Positions 44,114-52,592 of a stretch of 62,777 nt of DNA are shown piece after piece. The notes under the pieces are model-generated. The model made no database searches. It saw only the letters and a list, made by a program, of their open reading frames with translations, and was not told the origin of the DNA. A program made the translations under genes and the position numbers. Location of the stretch: positions 1 through 62,777 of the forward strand of contig JAHRHA010000015.1 in assembly GCA_020027875.1 (NCBI GenBank), in the 5' to 3' direction. The stretch is from Micromonosporaceae bacterium (GTDB lineage Bacteria; Actinomycetota; Actinomycetes; Mycobacteriales; Micromonosporaceae). The stretch's first letter is position 1; every line of letters starts with the position of its first letter.

Positions 44114-45340
44114 TCACGAGTGTCTCGTGAAGATCAAGGCCACGTTGTGGCCGCCGAAGCCGAACGAGTTGTTCAAAGCGGCCGGGATCTCCATGTGGCG
44201 AGGCTTGTTGGTGACCACATCGAGGAGCCCGTCCTCGGGATCGTCGAGGTTGATGGTGGGCGGCACCACACCCTCGTGGATGGCGAGAATCGTCGCGATC
44301 GACTCCAGCGCGCCGGCCGCGCCGAGCAGATGGCCGGTCATCGACTTGGTCGCGGTGAGCACCGGGTGATCCCCGAGGACAAGCCGCAGGCCCGAGACCT
44401 CGGCCATGTCGCCGACCGGCGTTGAGGTGGCGTGCGCGTTGACGTGCACGATATCGGCGCCCGACACGCCCGCGTCGTCGAGCGCCTTCTGCACCGCCCG
44501 GACGAAGCCGGCGCCCTGCGGGTGTGGCTGCACGATGTCGTAGCCGTCCGAGGTGATACCGGCGCCGGCAAGGCGAGCGTAGATGCGCGCGCCGCGCGCC
44601 GCGGCATGGTCGGCCCGCTCCAGGATGACCACCGCGGCGCCCTCGCCGAGGACGAAACCATCGCGGCCCTTGTCCCATGGCCGGGAGGCCCTCTCGGGCT
44701 CCTCGTTGCGGGTCGACATGGCCCGCATGGAGGCGAAGCCGGCGATCGGCAGCGGGTGGATGACCGCCTCGGTGCCGCCGGCCACCACCACGTCGGCGCG
44801 GCCGGAGCGAATGATGTCGAGTCCGAGCGAGATCGCCTCGGCCCCGGTCGCGCACGCGCTCGCAACACAGTGCACGCCGGCCTTCGCGCCGAGTTCCAGG
44901 CCTACCCACGCGGCGGGGCCGTTGGGCATGAGCATCGGCACCGTGTGCGGCGAGACCCGCCGCGGGCCGCTGGCCTCAAGGATGTCGTCCTGGGCCAGCA
45001 GTGTTTGAGCCCCACCGATGCCCGAGCCGACGCTGACCGCGAGCCGCTCGAGGTCGAGACCGGATTCGGCCAGGCCGGCGTCGGCCCACGCCTGGTGGGC
45101 AGCGATGAGTGCGGTCGCCTCGGAGCGGTCGAGCCGGCGCAGCTTCACCCGGTCGAGCACGTCGCCCGGATCGACCATGAGCTGGGCGGCGATGCGGACG
45201 GGTAATTGTGCTGCCCACTCCTGCGTCAGGGGGGTCACCCCGGACCTGCCGGCGAGCATGGCGTCCCAGGTCGACGCGACGTCCCCGCCAAGCGGGGTCG
45301 TCGCGCCAAGCCCGGTGACGACTACTTCTGGACGCGTCAC
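44114..45340 (-). CDS. fabF: 3-oxoacyl-ACP synthase II
   Basis: 408 residues, a KAS II elongation condensing enzyme of type II fatty-acid synthesis. The Cys-His-His triad is visible: C163 in VASACATGAEAI, His in HVNAHATSTPVGD and His in SMTGHLLGAAGALES. The GTG at 45340 starts MTRPEVVVTGLG; another GTG two codons upstream (45346) is equally usable. The gene follows acpP by 16 bases and precedes accD by 49 bases in the same operon. Confidence 0.95.
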   Translation of the reverse strand: MTRPEVVVTGLGATTPLGGDVASTWDAMLAGRSGVTPLTQEWAAQLPVRIAAQLMVDPGDVLDRVKLRRLDRSEATALIAAHQAWADAGLAESGLDLERLAVSVGSGIGGAQTLLAQDDILEASGPRRVSPHTVPMLMPNGPAAWVGLELGAKAGVHCVASACATGAEAISLGLDIIRSGRADVVVAGGTEAVIHPLPIAGFASMRAMSTRNEEPERASRPWDKGRDGFVLGEGAAVVILERADHAAARGARIYARLAGAGITSDGYDIVQPHPQGAGFVRAVQKALDDAGVSGADIVHVNAHATSTPVGDMAEVSGLRLVLGDHPVLTATKSMTGHLLGAAGALESIATILAIHEGVVPPTINLDDPEDGLLDVVTNKPRHMEIPAALNNSFGFGGHNVALIFTRHS

Positions 45341-45356
45341 TGTCACACCCGATGCG

Positions 45357-45599
45357 TTAGGAGCTCTTGACGATGAACGAGACGGCATCGCCCACGGTCT
45401 TGAGGTTCTGCACCTCGTCGTCCGGGATCTTCACGCCAAACTTCTCCTCGGCCGCAACGACGACCTCGACCATGGACAGCGAGTCGACGTCAAGGTCCTC
45501 GGTGAAATTCTTCTCCTCGGCGACGTCGTCCGGGTTCACACCGGCGACCTCCTCGAGGATCTCGGCGAGGCCGGCGGTGATCTCCTCACGGCTGCTCAT
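45357..45599 (-). CDS. acpP: Acyl carrier protein
   Basis: 80 residues, acidic, with the phosphopantetheine attachment site DVDSLSMVE at S40. It carries growing acyl chains between FabD, FabH, FabF and the reductases. The ATG at 45599 follows AAAGGAAC. An upstream in-frame ATG at 45647 would add 16 residues not found in ACPs. It lies between fabH and fabF as in Streptomyces-type clusters. Confidence 0.95.
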   Translation of the reverse strand: MSSREEITAGLAEILEEVAGVNPDDVAEEKNFTEDLDVDSLSMVEVVVAAEEKFGVKIPDDEVQNLKTVGDAVSFIVKSS

Positions 45600-45657
45600 G
45601 TACAGGTTCCTTTCTCGGGTTAGGGATGCATTCAACGGCGGCGACATTTCGCCGCAG

Positions 45658-46605
45658 TTACGGGCAGCGAACTACCTGCCCGGCGTAGGTGAGGCCACCG
45701 CCGAAGCCGAAGAGCAGGACCGGTGCGCCCGAGGGCACCTCGCGCCGCTCGACGAGCTTGGACAGGGCCAGTGGGACGCTCGCGGCGGACGTGTTGCCCG
45801 ACTCCACGATGTCCTTGGCGATAACAGCGTTGGCCAGTTTGAGCCGCTTGGCGATGCCGTCGATGATGCGGGCGTTGGCCTGGTGGGAAACGAAGGCCGC
45901 GATGTCGCTCGTGGCCACCCCGGCACGCTCGCAGGCCTGCAGGGCGAGCGGCGCGATGGCCGTGGTCGCCCAGCGGAAGACCGCCTGGCCCTCTTGCTGG
46001 ATGTAGGGGCGCCAGCCCTCGATGCGTACCGCGTCACCCTTCTCAGGCGCGGATCCCCAGACGACCGGCCCGATACCCGTGGGTTCGTCGTCGGCGGTGG
46101 CTGTGACCACCGCCGCGCCGGCGCCGTCGCCGAAGATTATGGCGGTGGAGCGGTCGGTCCAGTCGGTGAAGTCCGACAGCTTCTCCGCCCCGATCACGAG
46201 GGCGTTCCGTGACGCACCGGCCCGCACGGCGTGGTCAGCCGTGGCTAGCGCGTAGGAGAAACCAGAGCACGCGGTATTGACGTCGAGGGCTCCCGGCGCA
46301 GTGATACCGAGCCGGTTCGCCACCCGGGTGGCCACATTCGGGCAACGGTCCACAGAGGAGCAGGTGGCCACGACGACGAAGTCGATGTCGCCCGCGGTGA
46401 GTCCCGAGCCGGCGAGTGCCTTCTCCGCCGCGGCAGAGGCCATGTCCGCGACCGTCTCCTCACCCGACGCGATCCGTCGAGTGGCGATGCCGACCCGGTC
46501 GCGGATCCAGGCGTCGTTGGTCTCGACAATCTGGGCGAGGTCGTCGTTGGTGAGCACCCGCGACGGCTGGTAGTGGCCGAGGCTGATGATGCGCGAGCCG
46601 GGCAT
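45658..46605 (-). CDS. fabH: 3-oxoacyl-ACP synthase III
   Basis: 315 residues, KAS III, which starts fatty-acid synthesis by condensing acyl-CoA primers with malonyl-ACP. The triad is C113 in NTACSGFSYAL, His in VSHQANARI and Asn in SGNTSAAS. Actinobacterial FabH often accepts branched primers, but the sequence alone does not decide this. The ATG overlaps the fabD stop by one base (TAATG). Confidence 0.95.
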   Translation of the reverse strand: MPGSRIISLGHYQPSRVLTNDDLAQIVETNDAWIRDRVGIATRRIASGEETVADMASAAAEKALAGSGLTAGDIDFVVVATCSSVDRCPNVATRVANRLGITAPGALDVNTACSGFSYALATADHAVRAGASRNALVIGAEKLSDFTDWTDRSTAIIFGDGAGAAVVTATADDEPTGIGPVVWGSAPEKGDAVRIEGWRPYIQQEGQAVFRWATTAIAPLALQACERAGVATSDIAAFVSHQANARIIDGIAKRLKLANAVIAKDIVESGNTSAASVPLALSKLVERREVPSGAPVLLFGFGGGLTYAGQVVRCP

Positions 46606-47774
46606 TAGTTGTGGCCTCCGATGCGGGCGAGGGGTTGACCCGAGCCGACCGGGTCGTCGTGGTGGGCGATCCATTCGACGATGACGCCGGAGTCGTGGGC
46701 GGTCACCTCGGCGTTGCCCTGGCGGTTGACGATGTGGCCGAGCACCTGGCCGGCCTTGATCTGTGTGCCCTCGTTGAGGCCGGGTAGCCGCTGGAACGTG
46801 CCGGCCACGGTCGCGACGGCGAGCACAAACGCCATCGTGGGTTCGTGGCTCGGGGCGTCTTCGTGGCGGGAGACGAGGTCCTTGGCGGCCTTGAGGTCGT
46901 CCGGGGTGTTGAGGGTGATGATCTCCGGCGCTCCCGAGCCCTTGAGCTCCCGCTTGATCAGGCCGGCCAGGGTTCCGGCCGGGGGCAGCTCAATGATCCC
47001 CGTGACGCCGAGGTCGGAGAGGGTACGCATGCACAGGTCCCACCGCACCGGTGCGGTCACCTGGGCGACCAGGCGCGCGAGCATCGTGGCGCCGTCGTTG
47101 ATGCCCGCACCATCGGCGTTGGACAGGAGGATGCGGCTCGGGGTGGATGGCGTGATGCCGCCGGCGACCGCCGCGAGCGCCTTCTCCGCCGGAGCCATGT
47201 AGGGAGTGTGGAACGCCCCAGCGACCTGCAGGGCGATAACGCGGGCTTTCGAAGGCGGCGCCGAGGTGAACTTCTCCAACCCGGCGAGCGACCCGGCGGC
47301 GACAATCTGGCCGGCGCCGTTGCGGTTGGCTGGATACAGCCCGGCGGCGTCGATCGCGGCGACGACCTCATCGGTGTCCCCGCCGAGAACGGCGCTCATG
47401 CCGGTCGGCTCGAGTGCGCAGGCCGCCGCCATTTCCCGGCCGCGCACAGCGGCGAAGGTCACCGCGACCTCCGGCGAGAGAACACCGGCCAGGGCGGCCG
47501 CGCTGATCTCGCCGACGCTATGGCCGGCGACGACGCCGCGGTCGTTGAGCCGCATATGCTCCACGGCGACCAGCGCGGCGGCGACGAGCAGGGGCTGGGT
47601 CACCGCAGTGTCACGGATCTCGTCGGCGTCGGCGGTGGTGCCGAGGCGGACGAGATCGACCCCGGCCAGCGCCGACCACCAGCGGAGTCGGGATTCAGAG
47701 CCGGGGAGGTCGAGCCAGGGGGTGAGGAAGCCGGGTTTCTGGGCGCCTTGGCCTGGGGCGAGAACTGCGAGCAC
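46605..47774 (-). CDS. fabD: Malonyl-CoA:ACP transacylase with extra C-terminal biotinyl/lipoyl-like domain
   Basis: 389 residues, longer than the usual ~310. The transacylase core has GQGAQ near the N-terminus, the serine nucleophile S86 in GHSVGEI and the histidine in GAFHTPYM. It loads malonyl groups onto AcpP. From about residue 312 a separate ~75-residue module follows (GTFQRLPGLNEGTQIKAGQVLGHIVN, then AEVTAHDSGVIVEWIAHHDDPVGSGQPLARI). It has the beta-strand and turn pattern of biotin/lipoyl carrier domains, but the MKM lysine position reads NRQGN, so it cannot be modified in the usual way. First gene of the operon, downstream of fasR. Confidence 0.9.
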   Translation of the reverse strand: MLAVLAPGQGAQKPGFLTPWLDLPGSESRLRWWSALAGVDLVRLGTTADADEIRDTAVTQPLLVAAALVAVEHMRLNDRGVVAGHSVGEISAAALAGVLSPEVAVTFAAVRGREMAAACALEPTGMSAVLGGDTDEVVAAIDAAGLYPANRNGAGQIVAAGSLAGLEKFTSAPPSKARVIALQVAGAFHTPYMAPAEKALAAVAGGITPSTPSRILLSNADGAGINDGATMLARLVAQVTAPVRWDLCMRTLSDLGVTGIIELPPAGTLAGLIKRELKGSGAPEIITLNTPDDLKAAKDLVSRHEDAPSHEPTMAFVLAVATVAGTFQRLPGLNEGTQIKAGQVLGHIVNRQGNAEVTAHDSGVIVEWIAHHDDPVGSGQPLARIGGHN

Positions 47775-47832
47775 GCATACGACTGTCCCGGATGATGACC
47801 GATCATTTCGCGGTCGTCCTCGACCAAACCCT

Positions 47833-47849
47833 CCGACAAATGTTGTCGG
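47833..47849. promoter_or_regulatory. Palindrome upstream of fabD
   Basis: CCGACAA-ATG-TTGTCGG, perfect seven-base arms, lies ~60 bases before the fabD start in the 178-base fasR-fabD gap. Its position suits an operator for the fab operon, possibly of FasR. As RNA it could also form a small hairpin. Confidence 0.55.
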
Positions 47850-47952
47850 GTTCCTACAAGAGGTAGATGCGAGTCACTTTTGCCTGCTCGGCGATGGCCA
47901 TGGCGGTGGTGGCGAATTCCGAGTCTGTGCCGGGATGTTTGTCCTGGTCAAG

Positions 47953-49191
47953 CTAGGTGTGATGGGGTACGACCGGCGGTGCCGACGGGTCCAGACGGCC
48001 CACCGCGAGCGCGATCCGTAGGGCGAACGCGTCACGCGGCAGCAGCGGCGAGAGGCCGGTGACCTCGCCCACACGACGCAGCCGGTAACGCACCGTGTTC
48101 GGATGCACGTAGAGCGCCCGAGCGGCGCTCTCGAGGACGCCCCCCACGGCGAAGAAGCCTTCCAGCGTCTCCAGCAGTTCGCCGCCCGCCCGGGCCAGTG
48201 ACCCGAAGACCTCCTGCCGCAGGATCCGGCGCGCCTCGGCGTCGCCGGCCAGCGCCCGCTCGGGCAGGAGGTCGGCCGCCGGTACCGGACGCGGCGCCGT
48301 CGGCCAGGCCGGCGCCGCCCGAAAGCCTGCGAGCGCGGCCCGGGCCGACTCCGTCGCGTCGTCCAGCGTCGGTACGCCAGGGCCGACCACCACCGGCCCG
48401 TCGCCGAAGCCGGCGAGCAGCTTCTCGGTCGCCGCGAGTGGATCCTCCGCCCCGCCGAGCACCAACACCAGCCGGTTGCCATGGACCCCGCCGAGCACAT
48501 CCACGCCCATGCGGCGGGCCAGACGATGGACGGTGAGCAGTACGGCGGCGGCCTCACCGCCGGGGGACCGGCCGACCGCGACCGCGACCGGCGACCGGTC
48601 GTCCCAGCCGAGCGCCGCCGCCCGGCTGGCGATCTCGTCCGGTGTATCGCCCCGCAGCAGAGCGTCGACGAGCAGCGCCTGCAGGCGGGCGTCCCACGTG
48701 CCGCGCGACTCGGCCGCGCGGGCATAGACGCGGGCCGCGCTGAACGCGACCTCCCGGGAGAAGCGCAGCACCGCGTCGGCGACGGCCCGGCCCTCGCCCG
48801 GTGCGGCCAGGCGGGGTACCTGTTCCTCGACCACGTCGATCGTCACCTTGATCAGCTGTACTGTGTGCTGCAGGCTGATCGAGCGAGCCAGCGTGCGGGG
48901 CGCCGCATCGAAGATTTCATCGGAGAGCTCGTGTGGGCCGTGGTCGCCCGCCTGTCGCAACCATTCAACGAATGACCGCACCCCGGCCTGTGCGACCAGC
49001 ATCACCCATGAGCGTTGGTCCGCCGGCAGTCCGCGGAACCAGGGCAGCACCTCGTCCATCCGAGCCACGCTCGCGGTTGCCAGCGCACCGGCGGCGCGCT
49101 CGATCGCCCGTACGCTCGCATCAAGCGCTCCCTCATCGGAAGGCCGCTGAGTCAACGCCTCGCCGTCCCTCCCACCCGTTCGCTCCGCCAC
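47953..49191 (-). CDS. fasR: PucR/CdaR-type regulator of fatty-acid synthesis (FasR-like)
   Basis: 412 residues. An N-terminal helical region (RsbRD/DUF-like, about 10-170) and a GGDEF-like/CdaR middle region (about 185-300) precede the C-terminal PucR helix-turn-helix. That motif is ALYVHPNTVRYRLRRVGEVTGLSP. The position directly upstream of fabD-fabH-acpP-fabF matches Streptomyces FasR, an activator of these genes, so the same role is inferred. The GTG at 49191 was preferred over a much longer frame whose first 170 residues are arginine-rich shadow sequence. Confidence 0.85.
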   Translation of the reverse strand: MAERTGGRDGEALTQRPSDEGALDASVRAIERAAGALATASVARMDEVLPWFRGLPADQRSWVMLVAQAGVRSFVEWLRQAGDHGPHELSDEIFDAAPRTLARSISLQHTVQLIKVTIDVVEEQVPRLAAPGEGRAVADAVLRFSREVAFSAARVYARAAESRGTWDARLQALLVDALLRGDTPDEIASRAAALGWDDRSPVAVAVGRSPGGEAAAVLLTVHRLARRMGVDVLGGVHGNRLVLVLGGAEDPLAATEKLLAGFGDGPVVVGPGVPTLDDATESARAALAGFRAAPAWPTAPRPVPAADLLPERALAGDAEARRILRQEVFGSLARAGGELLETLEGFFAVGGVLESAARALYVHPNTVRYRLRRVGEVTGLSPLLPRDAFALRIALAVGRLDPSAPPVVPHHT

Positions 49192-49290
49192 TCGCCGACC
49201 TTCAGCCTCGCACGTTGGCGCCGAAAGCGATCGGCCCGGGTACGCGAGCTTTTGCGGACGATGGCCGGCCTGCGTGGCTAGGGTCGTTTC

Positions 49291-50229
49291 ATGGGAACTG
49301 CGGAGGAGACGCCGACCGCCCGGGCCCGCCACACGCTGGACGGCCTGCGGCGGCGGATGGAGGCGATCCGCGCGACCGGGCCGGTGGACCACGCGCTCGC
49401 GGCCGGCATGCTCGCGATGGATGTGACCGATGCATACCGGGCGGCGCTGCTCTCCCGCGACGTCGCGGCAGCGCGCCTGCACGCCGAGCACGACTGGTCC
49501 TACTTCGCGCTCGCCCGGGTGATTCACGGCGACGGCGCGCACGCGCACCGGGTCCACCGCGCGGTCGAGAGCGTCACGCCGCCGGATGGGTTTCCGACGC
49601 CGGTAGCGGAAGCGGCGAGCGCACAGGCCGACCTCCACCGCGCTCAGGCGGAGGTGCTGGAACTGCGGGCGCTCTTGACTAATACCCGACGCCTTGCCGA
49701 GGCGCACATCAGCGGTCGTGCCGATCCCGGCGGTGGCTGGCCCGACCTAGGACTGCCCGCTGACCCGGCTCAGCGAGTACGGGCCATCGCGGAGCAGGTG
49801 CGGCTGATCGACTCCTATCAGGTCGCCCTGACGGCGGCGCGCAACCTCGCTGCGGCCTCCCTGGTCGAAAACGCCGGCTGGCCGGTCCCGGAGGTGGCCG
49901 CGCTGGCGCGAACCTCCCCGTCGAAGGTCACCGCGGCGCGCGATGCGGTTCCGGGGCAGCTGGTCTCGTACGCCGATCCCGGCAACGTGGTCGAGGTCGC
50001 CGACGTGCTCGACGCATTGGCCGGTCGTGCCTACACGCTCGGCGAGATGCAGGACGAGGCGATGAACCATCTCCTCACTAAGGGCATGCCCAGCGCGAAG
50101 ATCGCGGCGTTGGGACAGGTGCCACAGTCGCATGTGGATCGACTTCGTCCGGGAAAGTCGTCATCGCGCCCGCAGATCGACCGATCCCGGGTACGGCCGA
50201 GGCGGACGCCGCCGCGCCACGCCGCCTAA
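49291..50229 (+). CDS. Unknown protein with helix-turn-helix-like segments
   Basis: 312 residues, mostly helical and alanine-rich, with no signal peptide. Two stretches look like helix-turn-helix motifs: WPVPEVAALARTSPSKVTAARDAV (near 200) and KGMPSAKIAALGQVPQSHVDRLRPGK (near 265). An earlier HDWSYFALARVIHGD has a related feel. The C-terminus is basic (RPQIDRSRVRPRRTPPRH). I do not recognise the family; DNA binding is an inference. ATG at 49291, 99 bases from the divergent fasR start. Confidence 0.65.
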   Translation: MGTAEETPTARARHTLDGLRRRMEAIRATGPVDHALAAGMLAMDVTDAYRAALLSRDVAAARLHAEHDWSYFALARVIHGDGAHAHRVHRAVESVTPPDGFPTPVAEAASAQADLHRAQAEVLELRALLTNTRRLAEAHISGRADPGGGWPDLGLPADPAQRVRAIAEQVRLIDSYQVALTAARNLAAASLVENAGWPVPEVAALARTSPSKVTAARDAVPGQLVSYADPGNVVEVADVLDALAGRAYTLGEMQDEAMNHLLTKGMPSAKIAALGQVPQSHVDRLRPGKSSSRPQIDRSRVRPRRTPPRHAA

Positions 50230-50246
50230 CGCCACCGCGTAACGCC

Positions 50247-50264
50247 GCGGCGCCCCGGCGCCGC
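50247..50264. terminator. Hairpin between convergent genes
   Basis: GCGGCGCC-CC-GGCGCCGC forms a perfect eight-base stem with a two-base loop in the 48-base space between two convergent stop codons. Probably a shared terminator. Confidence 0.6.
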
Positions 50265-50277
50265 GTATGCCGTGGCC

Positions 50278-51948
50278 TCAGGCGTTCTGCGCCGCGTAGA
50301 CGCGGGTACCGTCCACAAAGGTCTGTAGCACTCGGGTGGCCGCGATCTCGTCGGGTGGCGCCGCGAACGGGTCGCGGTCGAGCACGGCGAGGTCGGCGAG
50401 GGCACCGACCCGAATCACCCCGGTGTCGTCGAGGCCGTTGGCCCACGCCGACCCGGCCGTGTACGCCGCGAACGCGCTGCCGAGGTCGAGCCGCTGTTCC
50501 GGGAGGAATACGTCCTCAGTGGATCCCGGCAGCATCCGGTTGACGGCGACGTGGATGCCCTGAATCGGGTCCGCGCTGGTGACCGGCCAGTCGCTGCCGG
50601 CGACGAGGGTTGCCCCGGCGCGCAGCAGGTCACCGAAGGGATACTGCCAGCTCGCCCGCTGGGCGCCGAGGAACGGGATGTTCAACATGTCCATCTGCGG
50701 TTCGTGCGCGGCCCACAGCGGCTGTAGGTTCGCACCCGCGCCCAGTTCCCGGAAGCGGGGTACATCGTCGGGGTGTACGACCTGCAGATGAGCCAGGTGG
50801 TGCCGGTGGCCGGACCTGCCATTGGCTCCCCGGGCGGCGGCGATCGCGTCCAGCGCCTCGCGGACGGCCCGATCTCCCAGTGCGTGGAAGTGGACCTGGA
50901 ATCCTGCCCGGTCCAATGCGGTGACGTACTCCTTCAACGCGGCCGGATCGATGAAGCTGAGCCCGCTCGTCTCCAGCACATGTGCCGGGTCGTCGTGCCC
51001 GCACGACGGCGCCCCGCAACCGTCCAGATAGGGCGCGAGCATCGCGGCGGTGTGGTTCTCGGGAACCCCGTCGAGCATGACCTTCACGGTGGTCGCATGG
51101 AACCGCCCGACCGCACTCCGGGCGCGGCGGTCGAGCAGATAGTCGAGCTGCTCCAGGCCGCGCGAGCGCCGCCACCACAGCGCGCCACGGACCCGGGCGG
51201 TCAGCTCCCCGGAGGCAGCCGTGTCGAGGTAGGTGTCGAACGCGTCGAGCATGCCGAGCCCGCCCCCGACGATGGCGTCCTGCCACGCGGTGATGCCGTA
51301 CGAATGCAGCAGCGCCTGCGCCCGAAGCAGTGCCTGGCGGAGGTCGTCTGGAGACGGGATCGGCACCAGCCGCTCCACCAGGTCGGCGGCGCCCTCCTGG
51401 AGCATGCCGGCGGGCTCCCCCTGCGCATCACGCTCGATCCGCCCGTCGCGTGGGTCAGGTGTTGCCGCGGTAATTCCGGCGAGTTCAAGAGCACGAGAAT
51501 TCACCCACGCGCCGTGGTGGTCCCGATTGGGCAGAAACACCGGACGGTCGCCTACGACGGCGTCGAGTGGTTCACGGGTCGGGATGCCCCCGGGGAAAGC
51601 CTCCATCGCCCAGCCGCCGCCGGTGATCCATTCCGCGTCGGGATGTGCATCCGCGTACACCCGGATCGACCGCAGGTACTCATCCGCCGTGTTGGCCTGG
51701 GAGAGGTCGCATGTACCCAGCTCCAACCCGCCCTGGACGGGGTGCACGTGCGCGTCCTGGAAGCCCGGGATGAGCAGCCGACCGCGAAGATCGACCACCT
51801 CGGTGCGCCGACCGGTGAGGGCGCGTGCGTCGGGCTCGCCGATGGCAACGATCCGGCCGTCGCGCACGGCAACGCCACCGGTACGGGGACGAGCGGCATC
51901 GCCGGTGTGGACGTGCCCTCCGATGAAGACCAGGTCGGCGTCGTTCAC
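50278..51948 (-). CDS. YtcJ-like amidohydrolase (amidohydrolase 3 family)
   Basis: 556 residues. The metal-dependent amidohydrolase barrel is flanked by the N- and C-terminal beta-sandwich. Metal ligands are visible: HVHP in LIPGFQDAHVHPVQGG, later His in FHALGDRAV and HRHHLAHLQ, and Asp in VAGSDWPVTSADP. Substrates of this family are varied and mostly unknown. The GTG at 51948 lies 13 bases after the MarR stop, so the two are co-transcribed and MarR may control it in response to its substrate. Confidence 0.85.
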   Translation of the reverse strand: MNDADLVFIGGHVHTGDAARPRTGGVAVRDGRIVAIGEPDARALTGRRTEVVDLRGRLLIPGFQDAHVHPVQGGLELGTCDLSQANTADEYLRSIRVYADAHPDAEWITGGGWAMEAFPGGIPTREPLDAVVGDRPVFLPNRDHHGAWVNSRALELAGITAATPDPRDGRIERDAQGEPAGMLQEGAADLVERLVPIPSPDDLRQALLRAQALLHSYGITAWQDAIVGGGLGMLDAFDTYLDTAASGELTARVRGALWWRRSRGLEQLDYLLDRRARSAVGRFHATTVKVMLDGVPENHTAAMLAPYLDGCGAPSCGHDDPAHVLETSGLSFIDPAALKEYVTALDRAGFQVHFHALGDRAVREALDAIAAARGANGRSGHRHHLAHLQVVHPDDVPRFRELGAGANLQPLWAAHEPQMDMLNIPFLGAQRASWQYPFGDLLRAGATLVAGSDWPVTSADPIQGIHVAVNRMLPGSTEDVFLPEQRLDLGSAFAAYTAGSAWANGLDDTGVIRVGALADLAVLDRDPFAAPPDEIAATRVLQTFVDGTRVYAAQNA

Positions 51949-51961
51949 GACCGCGCCTCGT

Positions 51962-52501
51962 TCACGACCCTGCGCCGGCGGTGGCCTCGGGGCGGACAGC
52001 GCCGCGAACGGTACGCAGGCTGCGCAGGAGCGCGTCGAGTTCGGCTGGCGAGAGTTGGCTCGTGAACCACTTCTCAACCAGATCGAGGTGACCCGGGAGG
52101 ACCGCGTCGAGGCGGGTCAGGCCAGCCTTGGTAATGGCGGCGAACGAGCCACGCCGGTCGGTCGGGCACGCTCGGCGTTCGACCAGCCGGTCGCGTTCGA
52201 GGCGGTCCACTACCCGCGTGATGCCACTCGTAGTGAGCTGGGTCTGTGCGGCGAGATCGCTCATCCGCAGCTTCTGGCCGGGCGTGCGGGCGAGTCGGAC
52301 CAGGACCTCGAACTCGGCTGGGGACAGGTCGTGCTCGGCGTACTGGGTGGCCAGCCGGGCGCTGAGCCCGCCGACCGTCTCGATGAGCAGGCCGACCGCG
52401 GTGATCCGGGGGTCGGTCAGGCGTGAGCGGGCCGGCCGCGTTTCATCCGGGCCGCCCGGGCCGTCCGGCGCGGCTCGCGGGGAGCGGGCGTGTGCTGTCA
52501 C
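51962..52501 (-). CDS. MarR-family transcriptional regulator
   Basis: 179 residues with a typical winged helix-turn-helix: LSPAEFEVLVRLARTPGQKLRMSDLAAQTQLTTSGITRVVDRLERDRLVERRACPTDRRG. The GTG at 52501 avoids an N-terminal stretch that would overlap the promoter region. It is divergent from the yceI gene and upstream of the amidohydrolase. An inverted repeat in the shared promoter region (52547-52566) is a likely autoregulatory site. Confidence 0.9.
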   Translation of the reverse strand: MTAHARSPRAAPDGPGGPDETRPARSRLTDPRITAVGLLIETVGGLSARLATQYAEHDLSPAEFEVLVRLARTPGQKLRMSDLAAQTQLTTSGITRVVDRLERDRLVERRACPTDRRGSFAAITKAGLTRLDAVLPGHLDLVEKWFTSQLSPAELDALLRSLRTVRGAVRPEATAGAGS

Positions 52502-52546
52502 ACACCCATTGTATGCATACTTGACGCGGAAATAATTGCTGTGCGT

Positions 52547-52566
52547 ATAGTTGTTGACGCAACTAT
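52547..52566. promoter_or_regulatory. MarR operator candidate / yceI promoter
   Basis: Perfect arms ATAGTTG (52547-52553) and CAACTAT (52560-52566) with a six-base spacer. The left arm overlaps a TATAGT -10 (52546-52551) that lies 19 bases after TTGACG (52521-52526). A small GTATGCATAC palindrome is at 52511-52520. The layout suits repression of yceI and marR by MarR. Confidence 0.6.
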
Positions 52567-52592
52567 TAACCGTCCACCAAACAGGAGTAAGC

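Noticed and set aside
49192..49707. N-terminal extension of the FasR-like regulator
   Set aside because: The extra 172 residues have shadow composition, overlap the start of the divergent gene at 49291, and lack a domain.
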